A stretch of DNA of 64,000 bases, taken from assembly GCF_002008365.1 (NCBI RefSeq), contig NZ_MRDL01000015.1:310001-374000 (forward strand), given 5' to 3'. Positions 8,285 to 17,123 of the stretch are shown here, in pieces (position 1 is the first letter of the stretch; each line of letters begins with the position of its first letter). The stretch comes from Rhizobium leguminosarum bv. viciae USDA 2370 (GTDB taxonomy: Bacteria > Pseudomonadota > Alphaproteobacteria > Rhizobiales > Rhizobiaceae). The notes under the pieces are model-generated. The model saw only the letters and a program-made list of their open reading frames with translations. It made no database searches and was not told where the DNA came from. A program made the position numbers and the translations under genes.

Positions 8285-8914
8285 TCACATCGGCGGCGTG
8301 ATGCCGTTGAGGCCGACGGCGATCTGGCTGGCCGAGATGCTGCCGTCCGCCGCCTTTTCGCCGGTGACGACGACGCCGGCGCCGGGCTTCAGATCATCCT
8401 TGGTCGCAGGCGCCAACGTCACGATCGGCGTGCCATCGGCAATCGCGATCGTCTTTTCCTTGCCCTGATAAGTCAGCGTGATCGTGTGGCCGTCCACGGA
8501 TTTGACGGCGTTGCTGACGGTCGCATTGGTCATCTGGCTGTTCGGCTGCGCATCCCAGGGACGGTTGCCCTCGCCGGTTCCCTTCATCGACGCCGGAAAG
8601 ATCAGCACCTCGATCGCCCCGTCCGGGCCCGTGCCCTTCGGAAGTGAAGCGACGCCGACGAAATCGCCGGGCTTGATATCCTCGACCGAGGCTTTCTTGA
8701 TGCCGCCGACCTTCCAGCCGGATTTCAGCGCGATCGTCGCATCGCTGCCCTCGCGCGTCTTGACGACGAGCGTATCGCCGCTGAGGCTTTCGATGGCGCC
8801 GCGAACACGAATGCGCTGGGCATCCTGCGCCTGCGCGGCTTGCGACAGGGCAAGGGTCACGAGGCTACCGGCGACAAACGCCGTGAAAATTCCGGAATAG
8901 GGCTTGCGAGACAT
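8285..8914 (-). CDS. Secreted protein of unknown function (DUF5666-like beta repeats)
   Basis: 209 residues from the ATG at 8914, chosen because AAGGAAAAG precedes it. Residues about 1-30 form a Sec signal peptide ending ALSQAAQAQD, so the product is periplasmic or exported. The mature part shows repeated small beta units of the form VRGAIESLSGDTLVVKTREG, KSVDGHTITLTYQGKEKTI and LKPGAGVVVTGEKAADG, resembling DUF5666-type repeats. No catalytic motif is seen. It is monocistronic, with the ABC-F gene upstream on the same strand about 120 bases away. Confidence 0.7.
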   Translation of the reverse strand: MSRKPYSGIFTAFVAGSLVTLALSQAAQAQDAQRIRVRGAIESLSGDTLVVKTREGSDATIALKSGWKVGGIKKASVEDIKPGDFVGVASLPKGTGPDGAIEVLIFPASMKGTGEGNRPWDAQPNSQMTNATVSNAVKSVDGHTITLTYQGKEKTIAIADGTPIVTLAPATKDDLKPGAGVVVTGEKAADGSISASQIAVGLNGITPPM

Positions 8915-9034
8915 CTGACTTTTCCTTGTCGCCATTGCGATCGGCAATATCCCCGGCTGCCGGACGGCACCTTATGCCGCAGGACGACACACTGACGAAT
9001 CAAGGAAAAGTGAGCCTTCAGCCTCGAGAAAATC

Positions 9035-10852
9035 TCAGCCTTCCAGCTCTTCCCGCAGCATTTCGAGCTCCAGCCACTCCTCTTCCATCTTTGTCAGGCC
9101 GGCGCGCAGTTTTTCCATCTCGCTGGCAAGTCGGTTGAAGGCGGCAGGATCGCGCGTGAAAAGATTGGGATCTGCCATCACCTGTTCGCGCTTGGCGATT
9201 TCGGCTTCGGCCTTCGCCATTTCCTTCGGCAGGTTTTCCAGTGCGAATTTCTGCTTGAAGGAGAGTTTGACCTTCGAGCTGCCTGGCGCTGGTGCCTCCT
9301 GCGTCTTCGGCTTCTCCGCCGCCTTCTCGGCTTTTCTGCGCTCCTCGAGCGCGCCCTTGCGTTGCACAAGCATGTCCGAGTAGCCGCCGGCATATTCGAT
9401 CCAGCGGCCATCAGGCGCATCCGGCACGGCGGGTGCGATCGTCGAGGTCACGGTGCGGTCGAGGAAATCGCGGTCGTGGCTGACGAGAATGACAGTGCCG
9501 GGAAAGCCGGCGACAATCTCCTGCAGGAGATCGAGCGTTTCGATATCGAGATCGTTGGTCGGCTCGTCGAGAATCAAGAGATTCGTCGGGCGCGAAAGGA
9601 TGCGCGCCAGCATCAGCCGGGCGCGTTCGCCGCCGGAGAGGTTTCTGATCGGCGTACGCGCCTGTTCCGGCTGGAACAGAAATTCCTTCATATAGCCGGT
9701 GACATGGCGCTGCTCGCCGTTGACGAGCAGGTTTTCGCCGCGCCCGTCCGTCAGATAATTGGCAAGCGTATCCTCGGGGTCGAGATCCTCGCGCTTCTGG
9801 TCGAGCGTCGCGATCTCCAGATTGGTGCCGAGCTTCACCGTGCCGCTATCAGGCGCAAGCTGCCCGGTCAGCATCTTCAGCAGCGTCGTCTTGCCGGCGC
9901 CGTTCGGCCCCACGAGACCAATGCAGTCGCCGCGATGTACGCGGATCGAAAACGGCGTGACGATTGCCCGCTCGCCGAAGCTCTTGGTGATCTTGTCGGC
10001 CTCGATGACCAGCTTGCCGGATTCCTGCGCGTCCGAAACCGTCGCCTGCACCGTGCCCTGCGGCCCCTTGTGGCCGCGATAGTTCGAGCGCATCGTCTGC
10101 AGCTCACCGAGACGGCGCATATTGCGCTTGCGCCGCGCCGTGACGCCATAGCGCAGCCAGTGCTCCTCGCGCTCGATCGACTTGCCGAGCTTGTGCTGCT
10201 CCAGTTCTTCGGCCTCCAGCACCTGGTCGCGCCAGGCTTCGAAATGCGCAAAGCCGCGGTCGAGCCGGCGTGAGGTGCCGCGGTCGAGCCAGACGGTTGC
10301 CGTCGAGACCTTTTCGAGAAAACGCCGGTCGTGCGAGATCAGCACCAGGGCGCTGCGCGTCTTTTGCAGCTCGCCTTCCAGCCATTCGATCGTTGGCAGG
10401 TCGAGATGGTTGGTCGGTTCGTCGAGCAGAAGAATGTCCGGCTCCGGTGCCATAACCCGGGCAAGGGCAACGCGCCGCGATTCGCCACCGGACAGCATTC
10501 TGGGGTCTTCATCGCCGGTCAGCCCGAGATGCGACAGCAGATAGGTGACACGATAGGGGTCATCGCCCGGCCCGAGGCCGGCCTCGGCATAGGCCTGCAC
10601 CGTATTGAAGCCGGCAAAATCCGGCGCCTGTTCGAGATAGCGCACCGTCGAGGACGGATGGCGGAAGACCTCGCCGGACTGTGCCTCGACCAGGCCGGCG
10701 GCAATCTTCAGCAGCGTCGATTTTCCCGAGCCGTTACGCCCGACGAGACAGATTTTGTCACCGGCCTCGATCTGCAGGCTAGCACCCGCCAGAAGCGGTG
10801 CGCCGCCGAAGCTCAGGAAGATATCGTCGAGTTTTAGAATGGGAGGGGCCAA
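9035..10852 (-). CDS. ABC-F family ATPase (Uup-like)
   Basis: 605 residues with two ATP-binding cassettes and no membrane span. Cassette 1 has GRNGSGKST near residue 38, LSGGESRRVALAR near 120 and LLLDEPTNHLD near 143. Cassette 2 has GPNGAGKTT near 318, LSGGERARLMLAR near 405 and LILDEPTNDLD near 427. The C-terminus (about 540-605) is a charged coiled coil, as in Uup. ABC-F proteins act on ribosomes or branched DNA rather than transport. The only possible start at the conserved N-terminus is TTG at 10852, three bases after the thiN stop, so translation is probably coupled to thiN. Confidence 0.9.
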   Translation of the reverse strand: MAPPILKLDDIFLSFGGAPLLAGASLQIEAGDKICLVGRNGSGKSTLLKIAAGLVEAQSGEVFRHPSSTVRYLEQAPDFAGFNTVQAYAEAGLGPGDDPYRVTYLLSHLGLTGDEDPRMLSGGESRRVALARVMAPEPDILLLDEPTNHLDLPTIEWLEGELQKTRSALVLISHDRRFLEKVSTATVWLDRGTSRRLDRGFAHFEAWRDQVLEAEELEQHKLGKSIEREEHWLRYGVTARRKRNMRRLGELQTMRSNYRGHKGPQGTVQATVSDAQESGKLVIEADKITKSFGERAIVTPFSIRVHRGDCIGLVGPNGAGKTTLLKMLTGQLAPDSGTVKLGTNLEIATLDQKREDLDPEDTLANYLTDGRGENLLVNGEQRHVTGYMKEFLFQPEQARTPIRNLSGGERARLMLARILSRPTNLLILDEPTNDLDIETLDLLQEIVAGFPGTVILVSHDRDFLDRTVTSTIAPAVPDAPDGRWIEYAGGYSDMLVQRKGALEERRKAEKAAEKPKTQEAPAPGSSKVKLSFKQKFALENLPKEMAKAEAEIAKREQVMADPNLFTRDPAAFNRLASEMEKLRAGLTKMEEEWLELEMLREELEG

Positions 10853-10855
10853 AAA

Positions 10856-11506
10856 TCAGACTCCGGAAAGATCATAGGGCCGGGCGAGCACGATTGCCCG
10901 GCCGCTGCGGAGCGAAAAGCGAACGGTGCCTTCCGCAACATTGGAAATGGTGCGCGACGAGCCGAAAGGCAGATGGAAATCCGCCAGCGGATAACGCGCA
11001 TTCTCGATGGAAAGCCCTCTCAGCTCGCTGAATCCGGGCACGGAAAACAGGCTGCCCTTGGGAAGGTCCAGTTCGATCGTACCGGCAACCAGCGGCACTG
11101 CCTCTTCCTTGCCCGAGGTCAGCAGCAGGTCGAAACCCTCTTCCGCCAGGCTGACGGCCGACACCAGGTGCTGAAGCGCGTGGTCGGAGCGTTCACCGCC
11201 GAGCGCGCCGGCGAGGATGAGCCGCCGCGCGCCCCGCGCGATTGCTTCCGCCACGGCGATTTCGCCGTCCGTCGCCGCCTTCGCTGCCGGATAAGGCTGT
11301 TTCGGCACATTGGGAAATGCATTCGCGAGATCGGCCGGTGTCGAATCGAAATCACCGACCCAGAGCTCCGGCTCGATGCCGAGTGCTGCCGCATGCCGCA
11401 TGCCGCCATCGGCCGCAATGAAGCGGCTGTCGGCGATGGCATGGCGCAGGCGCTCCGTCAGGCTGAGTTCGCCGCCAAGGAGAATTGTGAAGGTGGATTG
11501 GCTCAT
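10856..11506 (-). CDS. thiN: Thiamine pyrophosphokinase
   Basis: 216 residues from the ATG at 11506, chosen over 11512 because AAGGG then sits 8 bases upstream. The enzyme transfers pyrophosphate from ATP to thiamine to form the coenzyme. Family motifs are AADGGMRHAAALGIEPELWVGDFDS (split: AADGGMRHA near residue 34, WVGDFDS near 52) and the C-terminal strand ENARYPLADF with SNVA near 190. GGERSDHALQHL near 105 is the conserved substrate loop. It is followed after three bases by the ABC-F gene. Confidence 0.88.
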   Translation of the reverse strand: MSQSTFTILLGGELSLTERLRHAIADSRFIAADGGMRHAAALGIEPELWVGDFDSTPADLANAFPNVPKQPYPAAKAATDGEIAVAEAIARGARRLILAGALGGERSDHALQHLVSAVSLAEEGFDLLLTSGKEEAVPLVAGTIELDLPKGSLFSVPGFSELRGLSIENARYPLADFHLPFGSSRTISNVAEGTVRFSLRSGRAIVLARPYDLSGV

Positions 11507-11614
11507 GGGCATTGCCCTTAGCGCAAACGGGGGGTCGAGGGGAAGGGGCGCCGCTTGCCTGAAAGCGCCGCGCGTCCAACACCAACAGGACGCTCGATCA
11601 CTTTGAACTGCCGC

Positions 11615-12145
11615 CTAGCCCGGCGTATCCTTGTCGCGCGACAGGAAGACCGCCTCGTAGCCGCCGATGAAGCGCTCGAAAAGCGCTGCGAAGCGCTCGA
11701 CATCTTCCTGCGGCCAGTCGGAAACGATCTCGGAAATGATTGCAAGCTTCTGCGCGACGATCTCGGCAAGCAGGTCCTGGCCGACCTCGGTCATGACGAC
11801 GACGATCCGCCGCGCATCGGCCTGCGAGGCCTCGCGGCGCAACACGTTACGCCCGACCATGTCGGCGACCACCCGGCTTGCCCGTGACGGATCGATGCGC
11901 AGCATCTCCGCGATCAGGCCGACCGTGACCTCGCCGGCAGGCTGCGCCCTCCGCACGGCATCGAGCACGTCGAGATGCGAAAGCTCAAGGCCTGGTGCAG
12001 CACTCTGGATCGCCAGCCGGCCGATCAGCCGACGCCCGGTCATCAGCCGCATGCGTGCCATGCTCCGGCCGATACGCGGCACGTTTTCACGATCCGGCTC
12101 GGCCGGCTCCGCAGAAAGGGTCTTGGTCAGGACGTCGCTCATCAC
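11615..12145 (-). CDS. MarR-family transcriptional regulator
   Basis: 176 residues. A winged helix-turn-helix spans about residues 55-125, with EMLRIDPSRASRVVADMVGR as recognition region and ADARRIVVVMTEVGQDLL as wing. MarR proteins are dimeric, often ligand-relieved repressors of a divergent efflux gene. That is the arrangement here: a DHA2-type MFS pump starts about 105 bases away on the opposite strand, with repeated ATGTGC/GCACAT elements between them. Repression of that pump and self-regulation are inferred. Confidence 0.88.
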   Translation of the reverse strand: MMSDVLTKTLSAEPAEPDRENVPRIGRSMARMRLMTGRRLIGRLAIQSAAPGLELSHLDVLDAVRRAQPAGEVTVGLIAEMLRIDPSRASRVVADMVGRNVLRREASQADARRIVVVMTEVGQDLLAEIVAQKLAIISEIVSDWPQEDVERFAALFERFIGGYEAVFLSRDKDTPG

Positions 12146-12193
12146 TGGACCATAACAGAGCCGATTCGAAAATTGAATATGCCGACGTCATTA

Positions 12194-12237
12194 ATGTGCC
12201 ATTGACAACTATATGCTGTTAGCACATAAAAGCACAT
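12194..12237 (+). promoter_or_regulatory. Promoter and candidate MarR operator of the MFS gene
   Basis: TTGACA at 12202-12207 and CATAAA at 12225-12230 are separated by 17 bases, a good sigma-70 promoter. The hexamer ATGTGC (12194) and its inverse GCACAT (12222 and 12232) flank and overlap it, which suits a repressor blocking polymerase. Confidence 0.55.
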
Positions 12238-12249
12238 CAACCCGGAACG

Positions 12250-13797
12250 ATGCCTCCCATGGACATGCAACTCGCGCCTGCGCCGCTCGTGACGGATCCT
12301 CGTCGCCGGCTTATCCTCTTCCTTTTTCTGATGACCGCCATGTTCATGGCGACGCTTGATAATCAGATCGTCTCCACGGCTCTGCCGACGATCGTCGGCG
12401 AATTCGGCCATCTCGAGCGTTTCGGCTGGATCGGCTCGGCCTATCTGCTGTCGCTGAGCGCCGTCATGCCGCTCTATGGCAAGCTCGGCGACTTGTTCGG
12501 CCGCAAATATGTGATGATGACGGCGATCATGATCTTCACCGTCGGCTCGGCGGTCTGCGGCCTTGCGGTCTCGATGAATACGCTGATCGCCGCCCGCGTG
12601 CTGCAGGGCCTTGGCGGCGGCGGCATCATGGTGTCGATCTTCGCCGTCAACGCCGATCTGTTCGAGCCGCGCGAGCGGGCTCGCTACCAGAGCTATTCCA
12701 GCCTCGTGTTGATGGCATCGGGCGCGATCGGCCCTGTGCTTGGCGGCACGATGAGCGATCTTTTCGGCTGGCGCTCGATCTTCCTCGTCAACGTGCCGAT
12801 CGGCTTCATCGTGCTCACCGGCCTTGCTTTCATGCTGCCGTACCGCAAACCGCATCGCCGCCCCAAGATCGATTATACCGGTGCGCTCCTGCTTGCCATG
12901 ACGACGACAAGCATCGTGCTTGCCACCGACAGCAGCGAACTGTTCGGCGCATTGATCTCGCCGCAGAGCATTGGCATCGTCGCCTTCGGCGTCATCTGCG
13001 CCGTCACCTGGGTATTCACAGAGCGTCGCGCGCCGGAGCCGATCGTTCCCCTGCAGCTGTTTCGCAATTCGACCTTCAGCCTGCTCCTGGTGATCTCGAT
13101 CATGGGCGGCGCCATCGCCATCGGCATGGTCAATTATCTCGCCCTCTTCCTGCAGACCACGACCGGCCTTTCGCCGTCGGCCGCCGGCCTGCTCTTCATC
13201 CTCCTGACCGGCGGCCTCGTCTGCGGATCGCTGACAGCAGGGCGGATCATCTCGAAGACGGGGCGCTACAAGCCCTTCGCCATCGCAAGCCTCACCTGCA
13301 GCGCCACGGCCTTTGCGCTGATGTCGCAGATCCACGCCGGAACGCCGATCGTCTTCATCGGCGCGATCATGATGCTGCACGGCATCGGCATCGGCCTTGC
13401 CCAGCAGGTTCCCGTCATCGGCGTACAGAATGCAGCACCGGCCCGCGACGTCGGCGCCGCCACCGGCTCGGTGACGCTGTCGCGCATGGGCGGCGCCTCG
13501 ATCGCTATTTCCATCTACGGCGCCATCATCGCCTCTGAGCTCGGTAAGGTCGGCGTCTCTATTCCCGGCGTCGCCGATATCGAGCAGTTGACGCCGAAGA
13601 TGATGGCCGCCCTTCCCGAAGCGAGCCGCCAGGCCGTTGCCGATACCTATGCCGCCGCCTTCTCACCGCTCTTCATGACTTCCTGCGCCATTGCGCTGAT
13701 CGGCCTTGCGGCCGCCATCATGCTGAAGCCGGTGCAACTGCCCCGCGCCAGCGAAACGACGAGGCCGCAACCGGCGACAGCGGAAGCTGCCGAATAG
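12250..13797 (+). CDS. MFS drug-efflux transporter, DHA2 (14-TM) type
   Basis: 515 residues with hydrophobic segments matching a 14-helix DHA2 transporter of the inner membrane. Family signatures are DNQIVSTALPTIVGEF in the first helix region (about 41-56), GKLGDLFGRKYVM in the loop after helix 2 (about 77-89), LQGLGGGGIM (motif near 118) and GPVLGGTMSDLFGWR (motif C, about 161-175). Proton-driven export of toxic organic compounds is typical. The divergent MarR gene and the shared operator-like intergenic region imply inducible expression. A second in-frame ATG at 12259 is an alternative start. Confidence 0.88.
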   Translation: MPPMDMQLAPAPLVTDPRRRLILFLFLMTAMFMATLDNQIVSTALPTIVGEFGHLERFGWIGSAYLLSLSAVMPLYGKLGDLFGRKYVMMTAIMIFTVGSAVCGLAVSMNTLIAARVLQGLGGGGIMVSIFAVNADLFEPRERARYQSYSSLVLMASGAIGPVLGGTMSDLFGWRSIFLVNVPIGFIVLTGLAFMLPYRKPHRRPKIDYTGALLLAMTTTSIVLATDSSELFGALISPQSIGIVAFGVICAVTWVFTERRAPEPIVPLQLFRNSTFSLLLVISIMGGAIAIGMVNYLALFLQTTTGLSPSAAGLLFILLTGGLVCGSLTAGRIISKTGRYKPFAIASLTCSATAFALMSQIHAGTPIVFIGAIMMLHGIGIGLAQQVPVIGVQNAAPARDVGAATGSVTLSRMGGASIAISIYGAIIASELGKVGVSIPGVADIEQLTPKMMAALPEASRQAVADTYAAAFSPLFMTSCAIALIGLAAAIMLKPVQLPRASETTRPQPATAEAAE

Positions 13798-14187
13798 TCG
13801 AATCGCCCCGCGGAAATGCCTTACCAAGAGGCGTCTCCTCACCGAGAACATATTTCTGGTTGCAATTTTCACGCATGGCTGTCGCTATCGGGCTGGTTAT
13901 TTCAATCGGTCCGTTCTTTTTCCGCGCCGTCGACGAATCTCCGCCTTGTGACGGAACTTTCGCCATAATTTCATCCGAGCGAAGGGAGGCCTTAATGCCT
14001 GAGGCTTGCCAAAATGCAACGGCGCCACATTTAAGCAGAGTCTCGCTATGCAACCGATGCGTAAATCAGCTACAGCAAAGACTTGTATCGGCCGATTGTG
14101 CAGCGCGAGATCAGGGGTGCGCACCTGTTGAATTCCCTTTGCCATGGTCGGTCCGAATCTCAGGCAAACCGGCAAAACAACGACATG
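13798..14187 (+). other. 390-base gap, no gene recognised
   Basis: This stretch separates the MFS gene from the M48 protease gene. Open frames here lack ribosome binding sites and recognisable products. It presumably holds the protease promoter; I see no clear terminator or repeat. Confidence 0.4.
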
Positions 14188-15729
14188 ATGCGGAGAAACA
14201 GACTGGACAGCTTGACGACGTGGAAATCGCCCGCGCTTTCCAGTGATGCCATCTCCGCGCCGCGGCGCTTCGCGCGTCGCCTGATCCTGCTTTCGGCCGT
14301 CGCAATGGCGCTGAATGGCTGCCAAACGCTGATCGACCAATCCTATCAGCCGAGTGTTTCGCCTTCTTCCAATCCACAAATCGTCGACGAGGTGCAGAAG
14401 AACGACCCGCGCGCGGCGATGGGCGCCCGCGAGCATCCGCGCATCGTGGCAAGCTACGGCGGCGAATACAAGGACGCCAAAACCGAGCGCCTCGTCGCCC
14501 GCATCGCCGGCGCGCTGACGGCGGTGTCGGAAAATCCGAGCCAGTCCTACCGCATCACCATCCTGAATTCGCCGGCGATCAACGCCTTTGCGCTGCCGGG
14601 CGGTTATCTCTACGTCACCCGCGGCCTGCTTGCCCTTGCCAACGACGCTTCGGAAGTTGCCGCCGTGCTGTCGCACGAAATGGGCCATGTGACGGCAAAC
14701 CACGGCATTGAGCGGCAGAAGCGCGAAGAGGCTGAGGTCATCGCCAGCCGCGTCGTCGCCGAAGTCCTTTCCAGCGACATCGCCGGCAAGCAGGCGCTTG
14801 CCCGCGGCAAGCTGCGGCTCGCCGCCTTCTCCCGCCAGCAGGAGCTGCAGGCCGATGTCATCGGTGTGCGCATGCTCGGCGAAGCCGGCTACGACCCCTA
14901 TGCCGCTGCCCGTTTCCTCGACTCCATGGCCGCTTACAGTCGCTTCATGTCGGTTGATCCCGAAGCCGACCAGAGCCTCGACTTCCTGTCGAGCCATCCG
15001 AATTCCGCCCAGCGCATAGAGCTTGCCCGCACCCACGCCCGCGCCTTCGGCCAGGAAGGCTCTGTCGGCGACAAAGGCCGCGATTATTATCTCGATGGCA
15101 TAGACGGACTGCTGTACGGCGACAGCCCGGAAGAAGGCTATGTGCGCGGCCAGACCTTCCTGCATGGCGGCCTCGGCATCCGCTTCGACGTGCCGCCGGA
15201 TTTCCACATCGACAACAAGGTCGAGGCGGTGATGGCCACCGGTCCGAACGACATCGCCGTCCGTTTCGACGGCGTCGCCGACAATCAGAACCAGAGTCTC
15301 ACCAACTATATCTCCAGCGGCTGGGTAACCGGCCTCGACCCGTCGACCATCCAGCCGATCACCATCAACGGCATGGAAGCAGCCACCGCGCGCGCCAGCG
15401 CCGACCGCTGGGATTTCGATGTCACCGTGATCCGCAACAATTCGCAGATCTTCCGTTTCCTGACCGCCGTGCCGAAAGGCAGCGACGCCCTTGAGCCAAC
15501 GGCCAATGTGCTACGCGCGAGTTTCCGCCGCATGACGCCGGCAGAGGCGGCCTCGCTAAAGCCGCTGCGCATCCGCGTCGTCACCGTCCGGCCGGGTGAG
15601 AATATCTCGACGCTCGCTGCCCGCATGATGGGCACCGACCGCAAGCTCGATCTCTTCAAGCTCATCAACGCCCTGCCCACGGGTGCGGCCGTTTCAACGG
15701 GCGATCGCGTCAAGATCATCGCCGAATAA
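14188..15729 (+). CDS. M48-family zinc metalloprotease lipoprotein with LysM-like C-terminus
   Basis: 513 residues from the ATG at 14188; longer starts would put the signal peptide too far from the N-terminus. A basic stretch and hydrophobic segment end in the lipobox LNGCQ near residue 43, so a membrane-anchored lipoprotein is predicted. The zinc site HEMGH lies near residue 163, with the downstream metal ligand region ELQADVIGVRMLGEAGYD near 222. This matches BepA/LoiP-like periplasmic proteases that clear misassembled outer-membrane proteins. The last about 55 residues (VTVRPGENISTLAARMMG and DRVKIIAE) look like a LysM domain for peptidoglycan binding. Confidence 0.85.
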   Translation: MRRNRLDSLTTWKSPALSSDAISAPRRFARRLILLSAVAMALNGCQTLIDQSYQPSVSPSSNPQIVDEVQKNDPRAAMGAREHPRIVASYGGEYKDAKTERLVARIAGALTAVSENPSQSYRITILNSPAINAFALPGGYLYVTRGLLALANDASEVAAVLSHEMGHVTANHGIERQKREEAEVIASRVVAEVLSSDIAGKQALARGKLRLAAFSRQQELQADVIGVRMLGEAGYDPYAAARFLDSMAAYSRFMSVDPEADQSLDFLSSHPNSAQRIELARTHARAFGQEGSVGDKGRDYYLDGIDGLLYGDSPEEGYVRGQTFLHGGLGIRFDVPPDFHIDNKVEAVMATGPNDIAVRFDGVADNQNQSLTNYISSGWVTGLDPSTIQPITINGMEAATARASADRWDFDVTVIRNNSQIFRFLTAVPKGSDALEPTANVLRASFRRMTPAEAASLKPLRIRVVTVRPGENISTLAARMMGTDRKLDLFKLINALPTGAAVSTGDRVKIIAE

Positions 15730-15753
15730 AAAAGGCCCGGCTTGCGCCGGGCC
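15728..15753 (-). terminator. Intrinsic terminator downstream of rpoH2
   Basis: Stem GGCCCGGC/GCCGGGCC with loop TTGC. The T run is on the minus strand, so it ends rpoH2 transcription after the repeat; on the plus strand it may still form the protease mRNA 3' hairpin. Confidence 0.75.
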
Positions 15754-15777
15754 AGTCTGTGCTGCTGGAGGGGACAA

Positions 15778-15878
15778 GCATGTCGCGCAAAAGTGGGCAG
15801 CGGTTTTGCGATAACGACATGCGTAAAAAAAACACCTAAAAGCGCGACCGGCGAATCTGAAAGATCGCGACGCGCTTT
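15778..15878 (+). repeat. Rhizobial intergenic palindromic repeat, copy B (about 100 bp)
   Basis: Near-identical to 693-793 through both the palindromic core and the distal GCGAATCTGAAAGATCGCGA segment. It lies between the rpoH2 stop and its terminator, so it is probably transcribed in the rpoH2 mRNA 3' end. Confidence 0.8.
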
Positions 15879-15882
15879 CGGT

Positions 15883-16746
15883 TCAGGCGTAGGCCGCCAT
15901 ATGCGGATCGGCGCTGACGAGGGCGCTGCGGAGTTTTTCCATCGCCCGGCTTTCGATCTGACGCACACGTTCCTTGGAAATGCCGAGATCGGCACCGAGT
16001 TCTTCGAGCGTGGCACCGTCTTCCGCCAGACGCCGGGCGCTGATGATCTTCATCTCGCGTTCGTTGAGATGTTTCAGCGCCGAAGCGAGCCAGACGCGGC
16101 GACGCTCGCCGTCGATCATGTTTGAAACCTGCTCGTCCGGCAGGGGATCGTCGCTGACGAGGAAGTCCATCTTCTCTGCGCTCTCGGCATCGCCGGAGAC
16201 CGAAGGCGCCTGCAGCGAAGCGTCGTTACCGGAAAGCCTGGCATCCATCGTCTGCACATCGGCGAGGCTCACGCCGAGGGCCGCGGCGATTTCCTGGTGA
16301 ATGGATTGCAGCGTCAGCTGTGTGTCACCCTTGGCGAGCTTGGCGCGCAGACGACGCAGATTGAAGAACAGCGCCTTTTGCGCTGAACTCGTGCCACCAC
16401 GAACGATCGACCAGTTGCGCAGGATATAATCCTGGATCGAAGCCCGGATCCACCAGCTTGCATAGGTCGAAAAGCGCACGTCGCGTTCCGGCTCGAAGCG
16501 TGCGGCGGCCTCCAGCAGGCCGACATAGCCCTCCTGCACGAGATCGCTCATCGGCAGGCCGAAATTGCGGAACTTGCCAGCCATGGATATGACGAGGCGC
16601 ATATGGGCCATGGCGATCTGGTTGCGCGCGCCGCGGTCGTCGTGATCCTTCCAGCGGGTGGCGAGATCGTGCTCTTCCTGACGGGCAAGATAGGGGGCGG
16701 CCATCGCGATTTTGATCATGCGCCGATCTGCAGACATGTTCTTCAT
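15883..16746 (-). CDS. rpoH2: RNA polymerase sigma-32-type factor RpoH2
   Basis: 287 residues from the ATG at 16746, which has GGGAGA upstream; a longer frame to 16809 lacks one. Region 2 includes LVQEGYVGLLEAAARFEP and STYASWWIRASIQDYILRNW (about 75-120), followed by the RpoH box variant QKALFFNLRRLRAK near 132. Region 4 is LEELGADLGISKERVRQIES near residue 260. Rhizobia carry several RpoH proteins; this divergent one (KALFF instead of RKLFF) matches RpoH2, linked to oxidative, stationary and general stress responses. A hairpin at 16846 in the leader and a repeat plus terminator downstream frame the gene. Confidence 0.85.
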   Translation of the reverse strand: MKNMSADRRMIKIAMAAPYLARQEEHDLATRWKDHDDRGARNQIAMAHMRLVISMAGKFRNFGLPMSDLVQEGYVGLLEAAARFEPERDVRFSTYASWWIRASIQDYILRNWSIVRGGTSSAQKALFFNLRRLRAKLAKGDTQLTLQSIHQEIAAALGVSLADVQTMDARLSGNDASLQAPSVSGDAESAEKMDFLVSDDPLPDEQVSNMIDGERRRVWLASALKHLNEREMKIISARRLAEDGATLEELGADLGISKERVRQIESRAMEKLRSALVSADPHMAAYA

Positions 16747-16845
16747 TTCGATCTCCCAAAGCAGGCCTCTCGCCCTGAAATGAACAATAAAACTCGTGTT
16801 CCGGAACATCGCTGTCCGGATTGAATGGGTTCTGAATGCATAAAA

Positions 16846-16875
16846 GCCTCGCCCCTGGACTTTTCAGGGGGAGGC
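16846..16875 (-). terminator. Hairpin with T tract in the rpoH2 leader region
   Basis: GCCTC-CCCCTG pairs with CAGGGGGAGGC around a short loop, with one bulge, and is followed on the minus strand by TTTTA. It is about 100 bases before the rpoH2 start and 250 bases after carD. It may be a second carD terminator or an attenuator in the rpoH2 leader. Confidence 0.45.
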
Positions 16876-17073
16876 CCTATTTCTCATCATGTGCCGGTAA
16901 GACGGCTGGGCTGGACCTGTTTCTTCACTTTGCCGGATGGGCAATATAGAAAAGGCATGATCCGCTCCTCATCGAACATTGACGGAATAGCAGTTCGCTC
17001 GTTGAGGCCATTGCCTGACGAGCAGTCCGCAATTACGTGTGATAAACGCGGCAGTCGGGAAAAAGTTCCAATA

Positions 17074-17103
17074 AAAAAACCCGGCACGAAGGCCGGGTTT
17101 TTT
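17074..17103 (-). terminator. Intrinsic terminator of carD
   Basis: AAAAAACCCGGC pairs with GCCGGGTTTTTT around ACGAAG. A long T run follows on the minus strand, 20 bases after the carD stop. The symmetrical A/T runs would also work on the plus strand. Confidence 0.88.
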
Positions 17104-17123
17104 GACAGAAAAACAGGGTCGCT

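Noticed and set aside
13897..15207. 436-codon minus-strand frame opposite the M48 protease
   Set aside because: The plus strand encodes a lipoprotein signal and HEMGH; the antisense frame has no family match.
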